Of a stretch of 64,000 nt of DNA, positions 22,771-35,555 are shown one piece after another; within the stretch, counting starts at the first letter, position 1; each line of letters opens with the position of its first letter. The DNA comes from Turritopsis dohrnii (taxonomy: Eukaryota; Cnidaria; Hydrozoa; Anthoathecata; Oceaniidae): positions 400,001 to 464,000 of the forward strand of contig BQMF02000025.1 in NCBI GenBank assembly GCA_027922465.2, in the 5' to 3' direction. Position numbers and translations under genes: made by a program. The notes under the pieces were generated by a model. The model was not told the origin of the DNA. It was given only the letters and a program-made list of their open reading frames with translations, and searched no databases.

Positions 22771-25229
22771 GTGGTGAATATCAAGTAGGTGTATATTTCT
22801 ATTCATGTTTTTGTTTTTCCATTCAGGAATACAGGAAGTTCGTGATTTAAATTATATCACACTATATATAATATATATTGGATTTAGAAATATGCTCGTA
22901 TCAACCTCAAAAAAACAGCTTGAAGGTCAAAGAAAGAAACAAACTGACCCAAGTAAGTTGATACAAATTAGAAATATGTATTAATGTTTGGCCTAAATCA
23001 GAATAGCTTTCCATATTATATATTCATTTATGTTAAACCTTTTAGGCAGCCTTGGATTCCATTATTGACAATACAAACCATTTGGTGAATCAAGTAGTAT
23101 CAGTTGTTAAAAATGATTTGGAAAAGGCTTTGGCATCATGTGATAGAAACCATAAAAATGATGTTTCTTATGTATTCCAGCAATTACCAAATGTATTTGA
23201 TGGTTTACAAACTGAAAGTTTGCAGAAAACTTATATTAAAGAAAATTTTGATTATGTACCTGCCATGGAAGTGACTTTAGGGAAAAGGCTGGTAAATAAA
23301 AAGAAAGGTTGCAAGCAACTTTTAGTCGAAAAAGAAGAAAAGTTTGTTTACCTGCCCTTGTTAGATAGTTTAAAGCAGTTCCTTAGTAATAAACGAATAC
23401 GATCCTTAATTCTAAAGCAATCCAAAAAAGCTGCTAATGGTATGTTCTATGATGTGTGTGATGGCTTAATTTATAAAAATGATGAATACTTTAACAGGAA
23501 CCCTGAAGCCTTAATGTTAATACTTTACCATGATGAAGTGGAAGTTTGTAATCCACTTGGTAGTACAGCTGGTATCCATAAGTTGGATATGTATTATTAC
23601 ACTATTGCAAATTTGACTCCTAAATTTCGTTCCAAGCATTGTGCAGTACGCTTACTGGCAATTGTAAATTCCAAATTGGTTGTGAGGTATGGTGTCAACA
23701 AAATTTTAGATCCAATTATCAGTGATTTGAAGATTCTTTACAATGGAGTAACCTTTGATTATGGCAGTGAGGAAATTAAAGTTTGTGGAAAAGTTTTATT
23801 ATGTACTGGGGACACATTAGGACAGCATCTCTGGGGTGGTTTCAAGGAAGGTGTTGGTGTTGCATTCCAAAAATGTAGAACTTGTTATTGTCATTTCGAG
23901 GATATGCAATCTAGATTCATGGAAGAAGATTTTACTTTAAGAACCAAGAAATCCTATGCCTTTGAAAGTCAATGCATTGAAGATGCAGCTAATGATTCTC
24001 TGAAAAACCATTTACGTACTTTGTATGGTATCAACAAACGCAGTACTTTAATTCAATTACCAAATTTTGATGTTATTAAGCAACTTCCACAAGACATAAT
24101 GCACACAATTTTAGAAGGATCATTGCAATATGAAGTACGGCATGTCCTCTTCCACTACATTCAGAATGGTTACTTTACATTGTCACAGCTGAATGCAGCA
24201 ATAACCAATCACAACTATGGATACACTGAAATCAGTGATAAACCAGGCCCATTAAAGGATTCAGTTTTTTCAGGAAATGAACATTATTCATTGAAGTATA
24301 AAGCATCACAAGCAAGGTTATTTTTAAGGCTTTTGCCTTTTTTTCTTACCCAGTATGTTGCTACAGATGACAAGTATTATTTATTCTTAATGGAGTTGTT
24401 GCAGATAACCCAAATCATATTCAGTCCACTTGTCAGTATCAATACCATTCAGAATTTAAAACAACTTATTTGTGAACATTTGAGTATGTTTAAAAACCTC
24501 TTTCCAGAAAAGAATGTCATTCCAAAACAGCATTACATGTTACACATTCCCCATATGGTGACTTTAGCTGGTCCACTAATTCGATCATCCTGTTTCGCAT
24601 TTGAGTCAGCACATAATTATTTCAAAATCTTGGCACGTAAGCAAAATTTCAAAAATCTCCCTGTTTCATTGGCAAAACGGCACCAGTTCCTTGAATGCTC
24701 ATATTTCGGCGATTCAAATGAGGACCCTAGTTCTCATCCACTGTTCTCAACTGAATGTAATTATGGAGTACTGCAAAATGTCACCGAAGAAATGATTGCG
24801 AATCTACGTAATTTACAACAAATTTACTCCATCCTTCCTGGTATTGAAATATCTAATATCAGCCGTGTGTCTTGGACAGTACTACATGGAACAAAATATT
24901 GCAAACAGGGTTATATAGCTGTAGGAGTAACACCAAATCCATCATTGCCAGTTTTTGGTTTGATAAAGGAGATTTGGATAATTCATGGTTATGTGTATTT
25001 TGAAGTAACGTTACTTGATACAATTTGTTTTGAGCACAGTTACCAAGCCTATCTTCTAGAACAGTTGGTACCAGTCGAAACATTCATTTGCGCCTATGAA
25101 CATCTTGTGGATTATAACGTGTTCCATTTGAAAAATGGTTGTGATGGTAAAAGTTACATTTCTGTAAAATACGATATTGATGATTTAGTTGAAGAACACA
25201 TATTAGGACGCAACCCATTAAACCTATAG
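22350..25229 (+). CDS. C2H2 finger plus long transposase-like protein (unnamed animal family)
   Basis: Likely one spliced gene. Exon 1 (from 22350) has two C2H2-like fingers (CCNQFQCLGLRVLLNHIYCCH; C-x4-C...H-x4-H) and then an acidic poly-Asp run. A short middle exon ends at 22951 (KERNKLTQ / GTAAGT). The last exon starts at 23046 after TTTTAG (AALDSIID) and runs 727 codons to 25229. It has no ATG at its start, which fits an internal exon. Motifs NPLGSTAGIHKLDMYYYTI, CTGDTLGQHLWGGF, QLPQDIMHTILEG and FESAHNYFK match how I remember a widespread fish/cnidarian family distantly like CACTA/EnSpm transposases. The splice of exon 1 to the middle exon is unresolved. The frame is intact and may be functional. 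Confidence 0.6.
22734..22770 (+). repeat. (GAT)n microsatellite encoding poly-Asp
   Basis: About 12 consecutive GAT codons in the acidic region of the C2H2 gene, preceded by a Ser/Asp-rich stretch. The antisense reads poly-His, which is a shadow. Confidence 0.9.
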
Positions 25230-28200
25230 CAGATCTGAAAAGAACTTCTTATCATGATTATTTTATTAGTAGTGAGTTGTTGAAAAGCGTTGATTAAGCA
25301 CTTATTTCAAATAATTCCCCCCTTTGAATAATTGAAAAAAAAAGTTGTTACGGGCATTTTCTCTATGACTCAAGTCTTTAGTAAATAAACGCCAATGAAT
25401 TATAGTTATGTTTTTAAGTTGTTATAGAAGGTTTATTACGTCTATTTTTCAACGACTTTGTGCTACCTCAAAGGAAGAAATTTTTGCGGGAATTTATTTT
25501 CGGCAATTGAAAAAATGGATTTTTCGCGAGAATTTATTTTAGCGAATTTGAAAAAATCAGACCTTTCGCAAGAATTTAATTTCGCAAATTTGAAAAAATC
25601 GACTTTTTCGCGAGAATTTAATTTCTTTATGTAAAATATTAAACTCTTTACATATACATATACATACATTTTCCAATTTCAATTTTCCCAGAAATTCTAT
25701 TATGCTTTTTAACAAACTGTAACTTGCAACATCAACAAACCAAAATCTACGAGTCATGTTTAATGAAATACGTGCGAAATAACGTAAGAACTCCATCACT
25801 TCGACTTTTTGCTCATTAAATAAACCTTTGCCTGAATTGATGAGTCGCTCTTGCCTGTCAAAACTTTATACCTTTCCTTTGCCCAGCCAACATCAATGAA
25901 GCTGGGAACCGTTTTGTTCATGATGTTGACTGCGAAAAACCTTTTAATAGCGGATATCTCTTCTGAATATTTCACCCTGTTTCAAATTCATAAAAAAATG
26001 AACCAAAATTTGATGTTTTACATTCAATGTATAAAAGAAATAAATATCATTCAGAATTACGTCACATGTTTTAATGATTGCTGTTAATGTTTTAATGATC
26101 ATGTTTACATATCTATATTTTCTGCATACAATAAAACAATTTCAAAATACAACATGATTTTAGTTGAAAATTTTATAAAAATTGAATTGACTGCCTAATT
26201 CGAAATAAGCACCAACAACTGTTTTGTGTGCAATTTTTTTTTTATGAAAATTGACTGAAATTGTTGTGGAAGTTGCTGTTGTTGAAGTTGAAGTTCTTTT
26301 CTTTAAAGCACTTTTTGTCTTTCTTATTTCTTTCTCGTATATTCATTGCATGGCTATTAACAACCATTTTGCTTTTTTGCATTCTTCCTTTAACTTATTT
26401 CCTGCTCTTTAGCATAGGGTGTCTCAACAAGGAAATTGTTGCTAGTCAAGAAGCTGACATAAAGAAAAATGTTCTTCACTTTCTCTATATTGTCAGCATA
26501 GAATCACAAAATCAATAACAATGCAAACTTATGATGATGTTATGATAACCTAATGATTACAACCTTCTCCAATGATCAAGTATAAACCAAATGCTCTTCC
26601 ATAAAAAATCTTCACTTTTCCAATAAATGGCAATTAAATTAGTATTTAATTAGTTAGTATTTTCAGCTTGATCAATATGTCAAGTTGGGTCAATCTAATA
26701 ACTAAACACAAAGAGCAATACATACATGGAATGAATATAAATGCACTGTTACGTGATTGTAAGTTCATACCAATTGACCTTGTTACTTGCATTTGACATT
26801 GCATTTACGTAATGGGAGATTTTTTTTACCTTTGACATTTTGGAGCCAATCAAGTAGTTTCTTACCCAGAGGGTGGTTACCCCACCTTTGGAATTCTTGA
26901 GCAGTGATAGATGGCTCCTCAGCTTACCCCAAGCATACTATTTAGGCAACAGTGTTGATTCTTGCACCTACAAACAGGCAAGCAACTCACTAACTTGGTT
27001 GCACAGTGGCTTACCTAACACTAGCAGTTATGGAATTAAATTATTGACATTCACCACTTTAGCAAGACATTCCCAGTCCGGCAACTGCTTCCTCTGATAT
27101 CTTAGGTTATGCTGACTCAGGTATTTAATTATGCAACAATTATGCATACATAATGTTATTCTTTTTGTTGTGTTTATTTATTGGTTGATAACAATTTTTT
27201 CTACTCTTCCTAATGGTGGTCTTAGTTTTGTTACTATTGTCCATTGTCTCCATCAAGTTTTAATGTATTTGTTTTTCATAATTTATTTAGTTCCATTAGT
27301 ATAATTTCATATTGGGAGAAAAATCTCTCCAACTACTCAATTTTTTAAGTGCTTGCCTTGATACATATACTTCAATAATACCAGCAACAACAGCTTCAAC
27401 TTTATGAAGATCTACGCTTCCTTACCCCTGATCAAATCTATCAATTCTCTTGTTTTCTTTATCTGGCGCTCTGCCTGGGGGTAACTTCTAAAATACGACC
27501 CTCACGCTTCAAGCGACTTTGAAATAGTTGTTCATTATTATCTTCCATTGATGTATCTCTAAAATTTCAATCTCCTTGATGAACTTCTAGATGTGGTAGA
27601 TCTACTTGACAAACTTTTTCTATATGTTTTCATTGGCTTTCAATGTGCATGCATGGTGAAGGTTTGGTCAAATAGTTGGAAAACAGGATATTATAATTAT
27701 TTTGATGAAGCAGACTTAGCGGGAACAAAATGATATGTGGTAACTCTGTCAAGGCTTTCATCTCAGATAAGTTCACTGTTATCAAACTTTTTCAGCATTT
27801 TCTGTCATCTTACTTTAATTTTATACATTTTGCCATCAAATGTAACTGTTCAAACTTTAAACACCTATCTACTGTGACCTCTAGTTTGGATTATTAGTAT
27901 ACAGACAGTAGATAGTTCCGATCTTAGTAATATGACTGTAGAGACTTGTACCCTAGGGGGTAAGTGTGAACAATATGAGTTCCTTATGACAAGTTATTTA
28001 TAGAACGTAACAATGAGTGAAGGTAAGAAGGAAAAGAGAAGTAAAGAGTCACAGCTAATTAAATTTTTATTATGCACAATAAATTTGATTAATTTGATGT
28101 TCCAATATATATGTTGATATAATTCAGCCACTGCAATTTGAATGCAATGCACTATGCTATGCTGTTATCATGTCTTAAAACTTAGTTACATTCTCATATT

Positions 28201-30142
28201 CGCATTGCTTCTGTGCTTTGTCTTCAGTAAGGGAAGTAATAAATATTGAAAGCACTTATATTTGTGTGTAATTGCATATTTTGTGTAATTATGTTTAAAT
28301 TTCTGTATTAAACATCATGTTAGAAATCCTTGTATTTCACGATTTCACATTCTGGAAAAAATAGAGATTAGTGTTTGATTTATATCTATCTGCAAATTTA
28401 TGGTTTAAGACCCCTCATTTATATGTTTGTTTACCTGTTATTTACTAAAGTAATGAATGAATTATTTTTAATTTTACTGTAATATTCATTACATTCCAGA
28501 TTATTAAAAAAAAAGTCTGCTCCATTTAAGTGGATGTTAGTGGATGTTACTGATACCACATTGGACATCATTGCGATTAGTCATGTTTCAAGAACATTTT
28601 TGTGTTCTCTCATCATCTGCTTATTTGTTTTCCTGTTGGGAAATCGAAAGTTATCATGTTTTAATATTCACATGTTGTTATTGTATGAAATTAAAGAATT
28701 TAGCAAAGAATTATCAAGGAAACAAAAATGAATAAGCATTAAATAAGGACATTTTGGATGCAAGATATCTGGAATATTATGCAGTCTAGCCCTGTTTCAT
28801 CTTTTGTTGTATGAAGTTGTAAAAATGTCAGCAGCAGGAACATACTGTGGACACTATTATATTGAGAAAAATTGTTATGGTGATGATTATATTTGGCTTG
28901 GTAGTTGTTTGGAAATTACTGTAAAATTTTAAGTATACTTATTTAAGATCTGAAATCACAGTATTGTAATTTATTTCAAGTTAACAGATGTAGTTGAATA
29001 TAATTATATCTTTAAAAGATATTATGCCATTATATTTTAACTGAGGTAAGATATATGAGTGTCTATGTGCATTTGCTAGTAAATTTGTTTGTGTATCAAG
29101 TGTTTTGGATCTCTTCCAATTTACCATAATTACGTCAAATCCTAGCAGCTGCGATTTAACTGTGATTGTGCATATGGATTAGTGCATTGTGTTCAAGTCA
29201 TTCATGGCATTATAAGTGTTTTGAAAACAAAAAACATTGCTTGTGATATTTATCACAAAGTATGACTAAGATTTTTATGACATGTAACTATTGAAGAAAC
29301 AAGGTAGTTCAAACTGAGAAAAACAAAAATCATAAAGTTTGACATTGAAAGAGCAAATTAAATGTCTTTGGCGAGAAACTGTTGTATTAACATATTTCTT
29401 GAATCCATGATTTCACAGCTCAAAGTTAAAAGTTATAGGAAGTGTGATTGAAGTTGTTTAGAAAGTTAGAGTACTGAAATGTACGTTGAACATGTAGTTG
29501 CTCTTTTCTTGCACTATCTGTTTTCTGTTCATGTAAATGTTTTAGTAACTTGTTAATGCTTTCTGTAGTCCTCTATCTTTTCTGTTGACATAGGGATGGA
29601 AGGGATTGAATGTGGGAGATGTTTTTTGATCATTACAATTGGGTTGTGCATTATGTCCTATATAAGGATTAAGGATTTACAAAATTTTCCCAATTTGAAG
29701 TTTCCATTTACTTTCCCACAATTTTGAAAAACTGACTGATTAAGCCTTAATCCTATATATTAAGTTTTGCAATGCTTTTATTTGGTGTTGCTGCTAGTAT
29801 TGCCTTTTCATAACGATTTCGCATTCTTAATGCAAATGGTAGTTTTGCGGTGGATCACCAAGGGTTAAATACTGGATGGGAAAGACTCATCGTTAATACT
29901 AACTTGCTAATTTGCAAAATTGTTAATCTTAGAAAATCATTGCTAATGCATAGAGGATTAATTGAACTGTCCGATTTTGTAAACAATCTCATTAATGTGA
30001 TGTAGATCATTAGCATGCATCTGAATTAAACCATAACCACAGGTCTTGCATATCTCTTAGTAGTTTCGCTGTTCCAACCATAACCATAACGATAGTTCCT
30101 CTATATCTCTTTGAAGGTTTTTCTGTTTCAACTGATTATATC
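25230..30142. other. Long AT-rich region without a recognised gene
   Basis: About 4.9 kb in which every open frame is short and lacks recognisable motifs or balanced codon usage. It holds one small minisatellite (25474-25625). It could be intron or intergenic DNA. I see no RNA gene or complete transposon. Confidence 0.5.
25474..25625. repeat. Minisatellite, ~40 bp units, CGCGAGAATTTA type
   Basis: Three to four imperfect tandem units built on TTTTTCGCGAGAATTTATTT and AGCGAATTTGAAAAAATC. The wording resembles the subterminal parts of the pogo element ends at 31620-31760 and 37600-37699 (CGCGAAA, ATTAAATTTCGCGG), so it may be a relic of a related element. Confidence 0.7.
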
Positions 30143-31040
30143 GTGATTGTGTTCCATATTGCTCACGGTAATGCTTCAACTGGTCTTGCTACTGGATGTC
30201 CTCATTCAACCAATTTATGTCTTTGGTCACTAATAAGCTGTATTCTGTGTTCTCATTTTCAAATGCTTACATTACTCCTTCAAATGCTAAATCTCCATCT
30301 CTGTCTCAAGGAAAGGATTGGTTTTAATCGGCACCAGGCCAAGAAAATACTTCAAATCAAATTCTTACCTTTGAGACGCTGCTGCCCTTCCCAAATCTTT
30401 CTTGCTTTTTCTCCATGATCCTGCTCAAATTAAAATTCCTGGTGCTACAGTTCCACTGTAGGTTATGAATTTGTTCCTCCTGCCGATTGTGGTGATGTTG
30501 CCATTTGTTGGGTCTAAGTTGTCATTGCTGTTGCTGTCATTGTTCCTAACTATCTACTATAATTCATTAAGATAGCCACCAATGAATACTCTTTATATTG
30601 CCAAACAACTGTTGTTCATTAAATAAAGACTCTGTTGGCTAAATCACATTTAATTAAAAGCAAGTTTTCACAGCGAATACATTCCTGCTCTTCATAATGA
30701 TGCATGCTACCTTTTTTGAGAACATCTTCATAAGAATGAGAGCCTCAGATGTGTGGGCCAAATAACAAGAACAAAGTAAGAGCAACCTGAGCCTAAAATC
30801 ATTTTTTTCACTTTGTGCCTAAATTTAGAAATAAGAACGTGAATTCCCTTACAATTCTCTCATAAATCTGGAATTACATCAAATAATAAAATAAAGTAAT
30901 GAAGGCTAAAAATTTTATTTGCTTTCATTTTAAACACAAAATATAATATTGCAGTTAAGACACAAAAACAGAAAAATATTGAAAACTGACTGAAGGCAAT
31001 GAAGCCGAGAATTTTGGCTCTGCAGTGTATATCCATCACC
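30143..31040 (-). pseudogene. Decayed paralogue of the split coiled-coil exon
   Basis: Two stretches (about 30995-31040 and 30143-30340) resemble, on the minus strand, the Gln-rich start and the coiled-coil end of the exon at 31474-37975. Shared text includes SGDG after a Gln run, and a KDIN...NED-like stretch equivalent to EDINEG. Stops and shifts are present. This is a weak but repeated resemblance across an otherwise AT-rich tract. Confidence 0.35.
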
Positions 31041-31961
31041 ACTCACCTTGGGTTGCTGTTGTATGTTATCTTTGTTGTTGTTCTTGTTCGTCTTCAAATA
31101 CATTCTTGCTTTGTGTTGTTGTTACTAAAATTAGAAATTTGTATTGTTAACCATATTTTATTATTTACTGGTTTATATTGAAGAAACAGTACCTACTTGC
31201 ACTCTAAAAAGAAAACAAAATGAAATGAATTCCAACAAAAGTCATTTTATACTGAAGTACAAAGTTGTTATCATAAGCTAGTATGAAATAGAGGTAAAAG
31301 AAAACAAATTACTGTATACATGCTTTTTTTTATAAGAATGAAAGGTGAAAATAAGGTGAAAATCACCTTATTTGTCGGAATATCTTAAGAATATTACAAG
31401 GGTGAATAAGTATATGTCTATGTTGATCATGAAGTCATAGCCACATTCTAAGAATTCTTCCACATGCTGTGGATTATATTCCATTTAATATAATGTTTCC
31501 TTTGCTGATTTTCATATTTTCATATTGCTCATGCTTATCATCACGCTTTCGCATGCCCTCATTTATGTCTTCAGCCACTAGTAAGCGTGTACGCACCTCA
31601 TCACTAAACGTCTGCACTACTTTAATGGGATAAACTTTCGCGGGGATTAAATTTCGCGGATTTGGGTATCATCTGTGAAATTAAGTCCCAATGGAAATTT
31701 GAAAAAGGTTCATCCGCGAAATTAAATCCCTGCGAAAAATTTGAATTTTTTCTTTAATCTGCATAATTTTCAATTTTTTTGATTTTTGTCTATGCAAGGG
31801 CACGAAACACTCGAAAAAGGTTGCTTTTTTCTCTGTCAAAACCTCGATATGTTTGTACTAGAATCCTAGGGATCAGAAAGAGTGAAAATAACGAAGCAAT
31901 AATTTCAAGGCATTTTATCTCATCTTTTTGCTTCTTTAAACAAGTTTTAAAACTTCCTAAT

Positions 31962-32545
31962 CTAGCAAAATTGGTACATTAGATGTCTTAGATGGTTTTT
32001 CTGGTTTACTCGGATGCTTTGCTTTGGCAGCAGCATTTGCAAACAATGTTCTGATGTCTCCGTCTCGTCGAGGTCTTTTTGATGGACCAGCAGCTGAATC
32101 TTTACTTTTGTTTTTCCTTTTTGGAAGGGTTGGTAGGGAAACTTCAACAGCACATCCTTTGACCAAATAGGATCCGATAATTACTTCTTCTTTTGGTTCA
32201 GCATACAGGTTTCATACAAGCTCCCTATTTCTCACAGTTTCAGGCATTCTTACTGTTACTTTGCATGCGATCTCCAGACCACCTTGGACTAAAGGAGAAC
32301 GTCTATAGTTTTTTTGTTGTAAGGGTAGCTTTCATTGATGCTCCACGATCAAGTAAAAATTTGCTGACTCTGGATATTACCCGTGGTAAATGTCCGACGA
32401 TTTCACCGTTGTCACTCACTGTTTTGAACACATCAAAAATATTTCCAATCTCGTGCAAACACTGCAAAACCTCTTCCTCCTGAGGGTAGAAATGAAACCC
32501 TCGTACTGCAGAAGTGAACTCCGATACCTTTTCAGCGTTGGTCAT
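31962..32545 (-). pseudogene. HIRAN-like protein carried by the pogo element
   Basis: From an ATG at 32545: MTNAEKVSEF, then RGFHFYPQEEEVLQC, FDVFKTVSDNGEIVGHLPR, FLLDRGASMKATLTTKK. A frameshift in an A7 run near 32309 follows. It continues YRRSPLVQGGLEIACKV, one in-frame TGA near 32220, EEVIIGSYLV, and a basic tail with PSKRPRRDGDIRTLF. The skeleton G-[YF]-H-x-Y, [VI]VGHL, GL-[EQ]-I-x-C is shared with the intact ORF at 35556-35993. HIRAN domains of HLTF/Rad5 bind 3' DNA ends. I infer a related fold from recalled cnidarian proteins. Two lesions make it a pseudogene. Confidence 0.6.
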
Positions 32546-32761
32546 CTTAGCGCCTTTGTGAACAAGAACCAATAAACACAACACACAACAAGGAATGTTG
32601 TTTTTGGCTGTCTGTACAGGGTATTTAAAAAAAAAATGGAATAAAAAATAACAAAGTTGAACAACATACTCCACTCGATACGAATAAGTCTACTATTGTT
32701 ATGTCGTTTTGATTGGATTGAAATACATTTTTCTCAACTCTCATTGGCTACTTCGAATACA

Positions 32762-34347
32762 ATGAAAGCTACATGTAGCAAACTCCCAAGTGGCAAGTGG
32801 AAGCAAGTGGAAATCGGTGAAGTTGACATTAAAAGAATTGAGATAGAATTACAGGAGAAGCAGTCGAAAAGGAGCACTGCATACACTACATACACTCCTG
32901 AAGACCCTTACAGTATAGGAAAGTAGGCAAGTGAAAAGGACCAATTGCAGCAGTGAGAAAATTTAACTCGAAATTTCTGAATCTGAAAGAAAGTACTGCT
33001 CGTACTATTCGCGGAAAATATGAAGAAAAACTTGTAGTCGAAAATAAAAAAGGAACAAAATTAACTGAGAAATCCATTCCTGTGGAACCACAAGGAAGGC
33101 CGCCTCTCTTTGGTCCAATCGATGATATGGTCCAGAAGTATCTTGTATCTGCTAGTGGAGCTGTGCAAATGTCATATCCCGAAGTGTTGCAAAGTCGTCT
33201 GCTAAAGCTTTAATGGCTTTAATGGCCCGATTATGTCGGAGATATCGAATCGTCTTCATGGGCTCAATCCTTGCTTAGAAGAATGAAATTCGTTCGTCAT
33301 AGGGCAACAACGTCGAAGCTGGAAATTCCGGATGGAGCTTTTAAGGAAGCAAAATTACTCTATCTCAACGAGATCGTTTCGAAGGTCGACCGCTACAAAA
33401 TTCCAGACTCTTTAATCATCAATATCGACCAAACGCCTACGAAACACGTACCCGTCGGTAAATCAACGTTGGCAGCGAAAAATTCTAAATCAGTTTCTGT
33501 AGCTGGAAGTTCGGATAAAAGAACAATTTCAGCTACATTTGGAATTGCATACGATAACACTTTTTTGCCAATGCAATTAATTTACGCTGGAACCACAAAG
33601 AAATGTCTCCCAAGATTTAAATTCCCTGATGCATTTTGTTTGAGCTTCAATAAGACTCATTACAGCAATTCAGATGAAGCTTGCAAAATCACTGAAGTTC
33701 TTAAACCTTACATTGATAAGGTTTTACCACTTGGCCAGAAGGCTCTCGTCATTATGAATGTTTTCACGGGCCAAATGACAAAGGAAGTGTGAGATCTGTA
33801 TGAGAAAGAAGATATCGAAATTGTCGTGTTCCAGCCAACATGACACACTTGCTTCAGCCCTTGGATTTGACCGTCAAGGTTACGCAAAGAAGCACACACG
33901 TAGAAAATTTAAAATTTAAATGAAAATTTAATGATTGGTACACCGCCCAGATAAGCCTACAACTGGATGAAGGCAAATCACTGCAAGATATTACAGTCCC
34001 GTTGCAACTTACACGAATCAAACCACTTCAGCTTAATGGATGGTAGATTTGTACAATGATATGACGAAAGAGAGTGGTAAGAGTGGCATTGCCAAACTGG
34101 CGTAGAAGGTCTCGAATCGCTCAACCCTTTTCAAGACATCGATCCTTTGGTTGAGGCTACTACTAGTAACGCAGTTTATCAGTTGAATTTAAATTCTATT
34201 CCGAACATTACAACTGAGCAATCGAAAGCTTTTTGCACTCCAAGAAGTGAAACAATCGATGAATCAGATGAACAATCAGAATACGAGCCAATGTCTGATG
34301 AAGAAAATATTGACTTTAACCGTAATGCTTTTGACACATTCGAGTGA
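32762..34347 (+). pseudogene. pogo-type DDE transposase
   Basis: Segments in order: an N-terminal helix-turn-helix-like part (frameshifted near 32925), KESTARTIRGKYEE, the linker GRPPLFGPIDDMV, then 33271-33792 with the catalytic core (LIINIDQTPTKHVPV, first Asp; SDKRTISATFGI; LPLGQKALVIMNVFTGQM). In relatives the last motif reads I-x-D-V-F, so the second catalytic Asp appears changed to Asn. Stops at 33790 and later, and an acidic C-terminal end at 34147-34347. The copy is inactive. Confidence 0.72.
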
Positions 34348-34773
34348 CTGTCTATTGATATCGCATTTAATTTCATACTTTTATCTCGCTGTGTTCATAT
34401 TTTGTATGAATTCTGTTCCGCTTTTTTTCCCTGATGTGCTGTAAAAACTTAGCTCCGCATCATCGAAACGCAACTTCCCTTTTGAGCAATATCTCCTCGC
34501 TCTATTTCAAAATACAGTTGAACTCGTGTAATTCGAATCTACAAGGGGTCTAAAAAATTGTTCGCATTACATGAGTTTTCGATTTATAGGAGTTCAAGCT
34601 TAATCGGCAGAATTTTGGAAAAAAAACTGACTTAGGGGTGTCTAGACGATACTAAATGGTGTAAAGGCTTTGTGGCAGCCAAATAAATGTACAAAACAAA
34701 GTTGCATAGCTTTCAAGTATGTTTATTAGGAACGTGACATATGACATGACAGACATGTTTACATAGGGCTATT

Positions 34774-34797
34774 AAAAAAGTCCGTTATCGAAGTTTG
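34774..34797 (-). other. PIP-box (PCNA-binding motif) at transposase C terminus
   Basis: Codons for QTSITDFF, five residues before the stop. This fits the PIP consensus Q-x-x-[ILM]-x-x-[FY]-[FY] exactly. The pogo transposase of Drosophila is known to bind PCNA through such a C-terminal motif, so its position here fits the family. Confidence 0.75.
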
Positions 34798-35555
34798 TTT
34801 CATTCTCTCAAGTCTCGCTAGGTTAACTTTTGACGAGACTTTTGAGAGTAAAGGATCCAGTTCCAAATCAGATGTGAACAAGGACAACTTCTGTAGGATT
34901 TCAATTGCCTTGTCAACTTCATTTTGTGTTGGTGGAGATATTGGATCGTCGGCTATATCATCCTTGTCGCTGCTAATGTCTTCAGTTTCAACATTGTCCA
35001 CTGGTCTCATGTATTCGTCAACGATTTCGTCAACAGGCAATGGTTGGGATTGATAGGTCAATACCTCTATGTCGAAATCGACGAGTGTGTCAGCATTGAG
35101 GTTTTCAGGGGACAGGTCAGGCCTTGTTTCGCGTAGACGATCCAAGTCCATCACAAGTTCTTCTACAACATTGTCCTCTGATTCGTTAGCACTTGCAACG
35201 TCATCGGCTACCTCCCTAAATGGTGTCCTAAATGGATCGTCGACATCATCCATTGCCCCTTTCCTAGATTCTTCTGATATTCCAGACTTCCTGAAGCAAG
35301 TGACAATTGCTTTTACAGTGACTTCATCCCAAGCTGCCTTGAGCATTATCATGGCTTCGAGGATTGAGGTTCGGGGCAGTTCGGTACTTTGGTCTAATTC
35401 CCTTATTATTTTGCGAATGATAAGGGATCTGTATTTAGCCTTTAAGGACCTGAGAAAGTTAAAGAAAAAACAAATAACATACAACTTAATCATGTTATGG
35501 TTATGGTTGAAATATCTCTCGTCAATATGAAATTCAAATCTTATTTTAAAAAGAT

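Noticed and set aside
22492..22806. Antisense His-rich frame
   Set aside because: It is the complement of the GAT microsatellite in the C2H2 gene.
26261..28735. Several 60-90 codon frames in the gene-poor region
   Set aside because: Low-complexity, hydrophobic reading of AT-rich DNA with no motifs.
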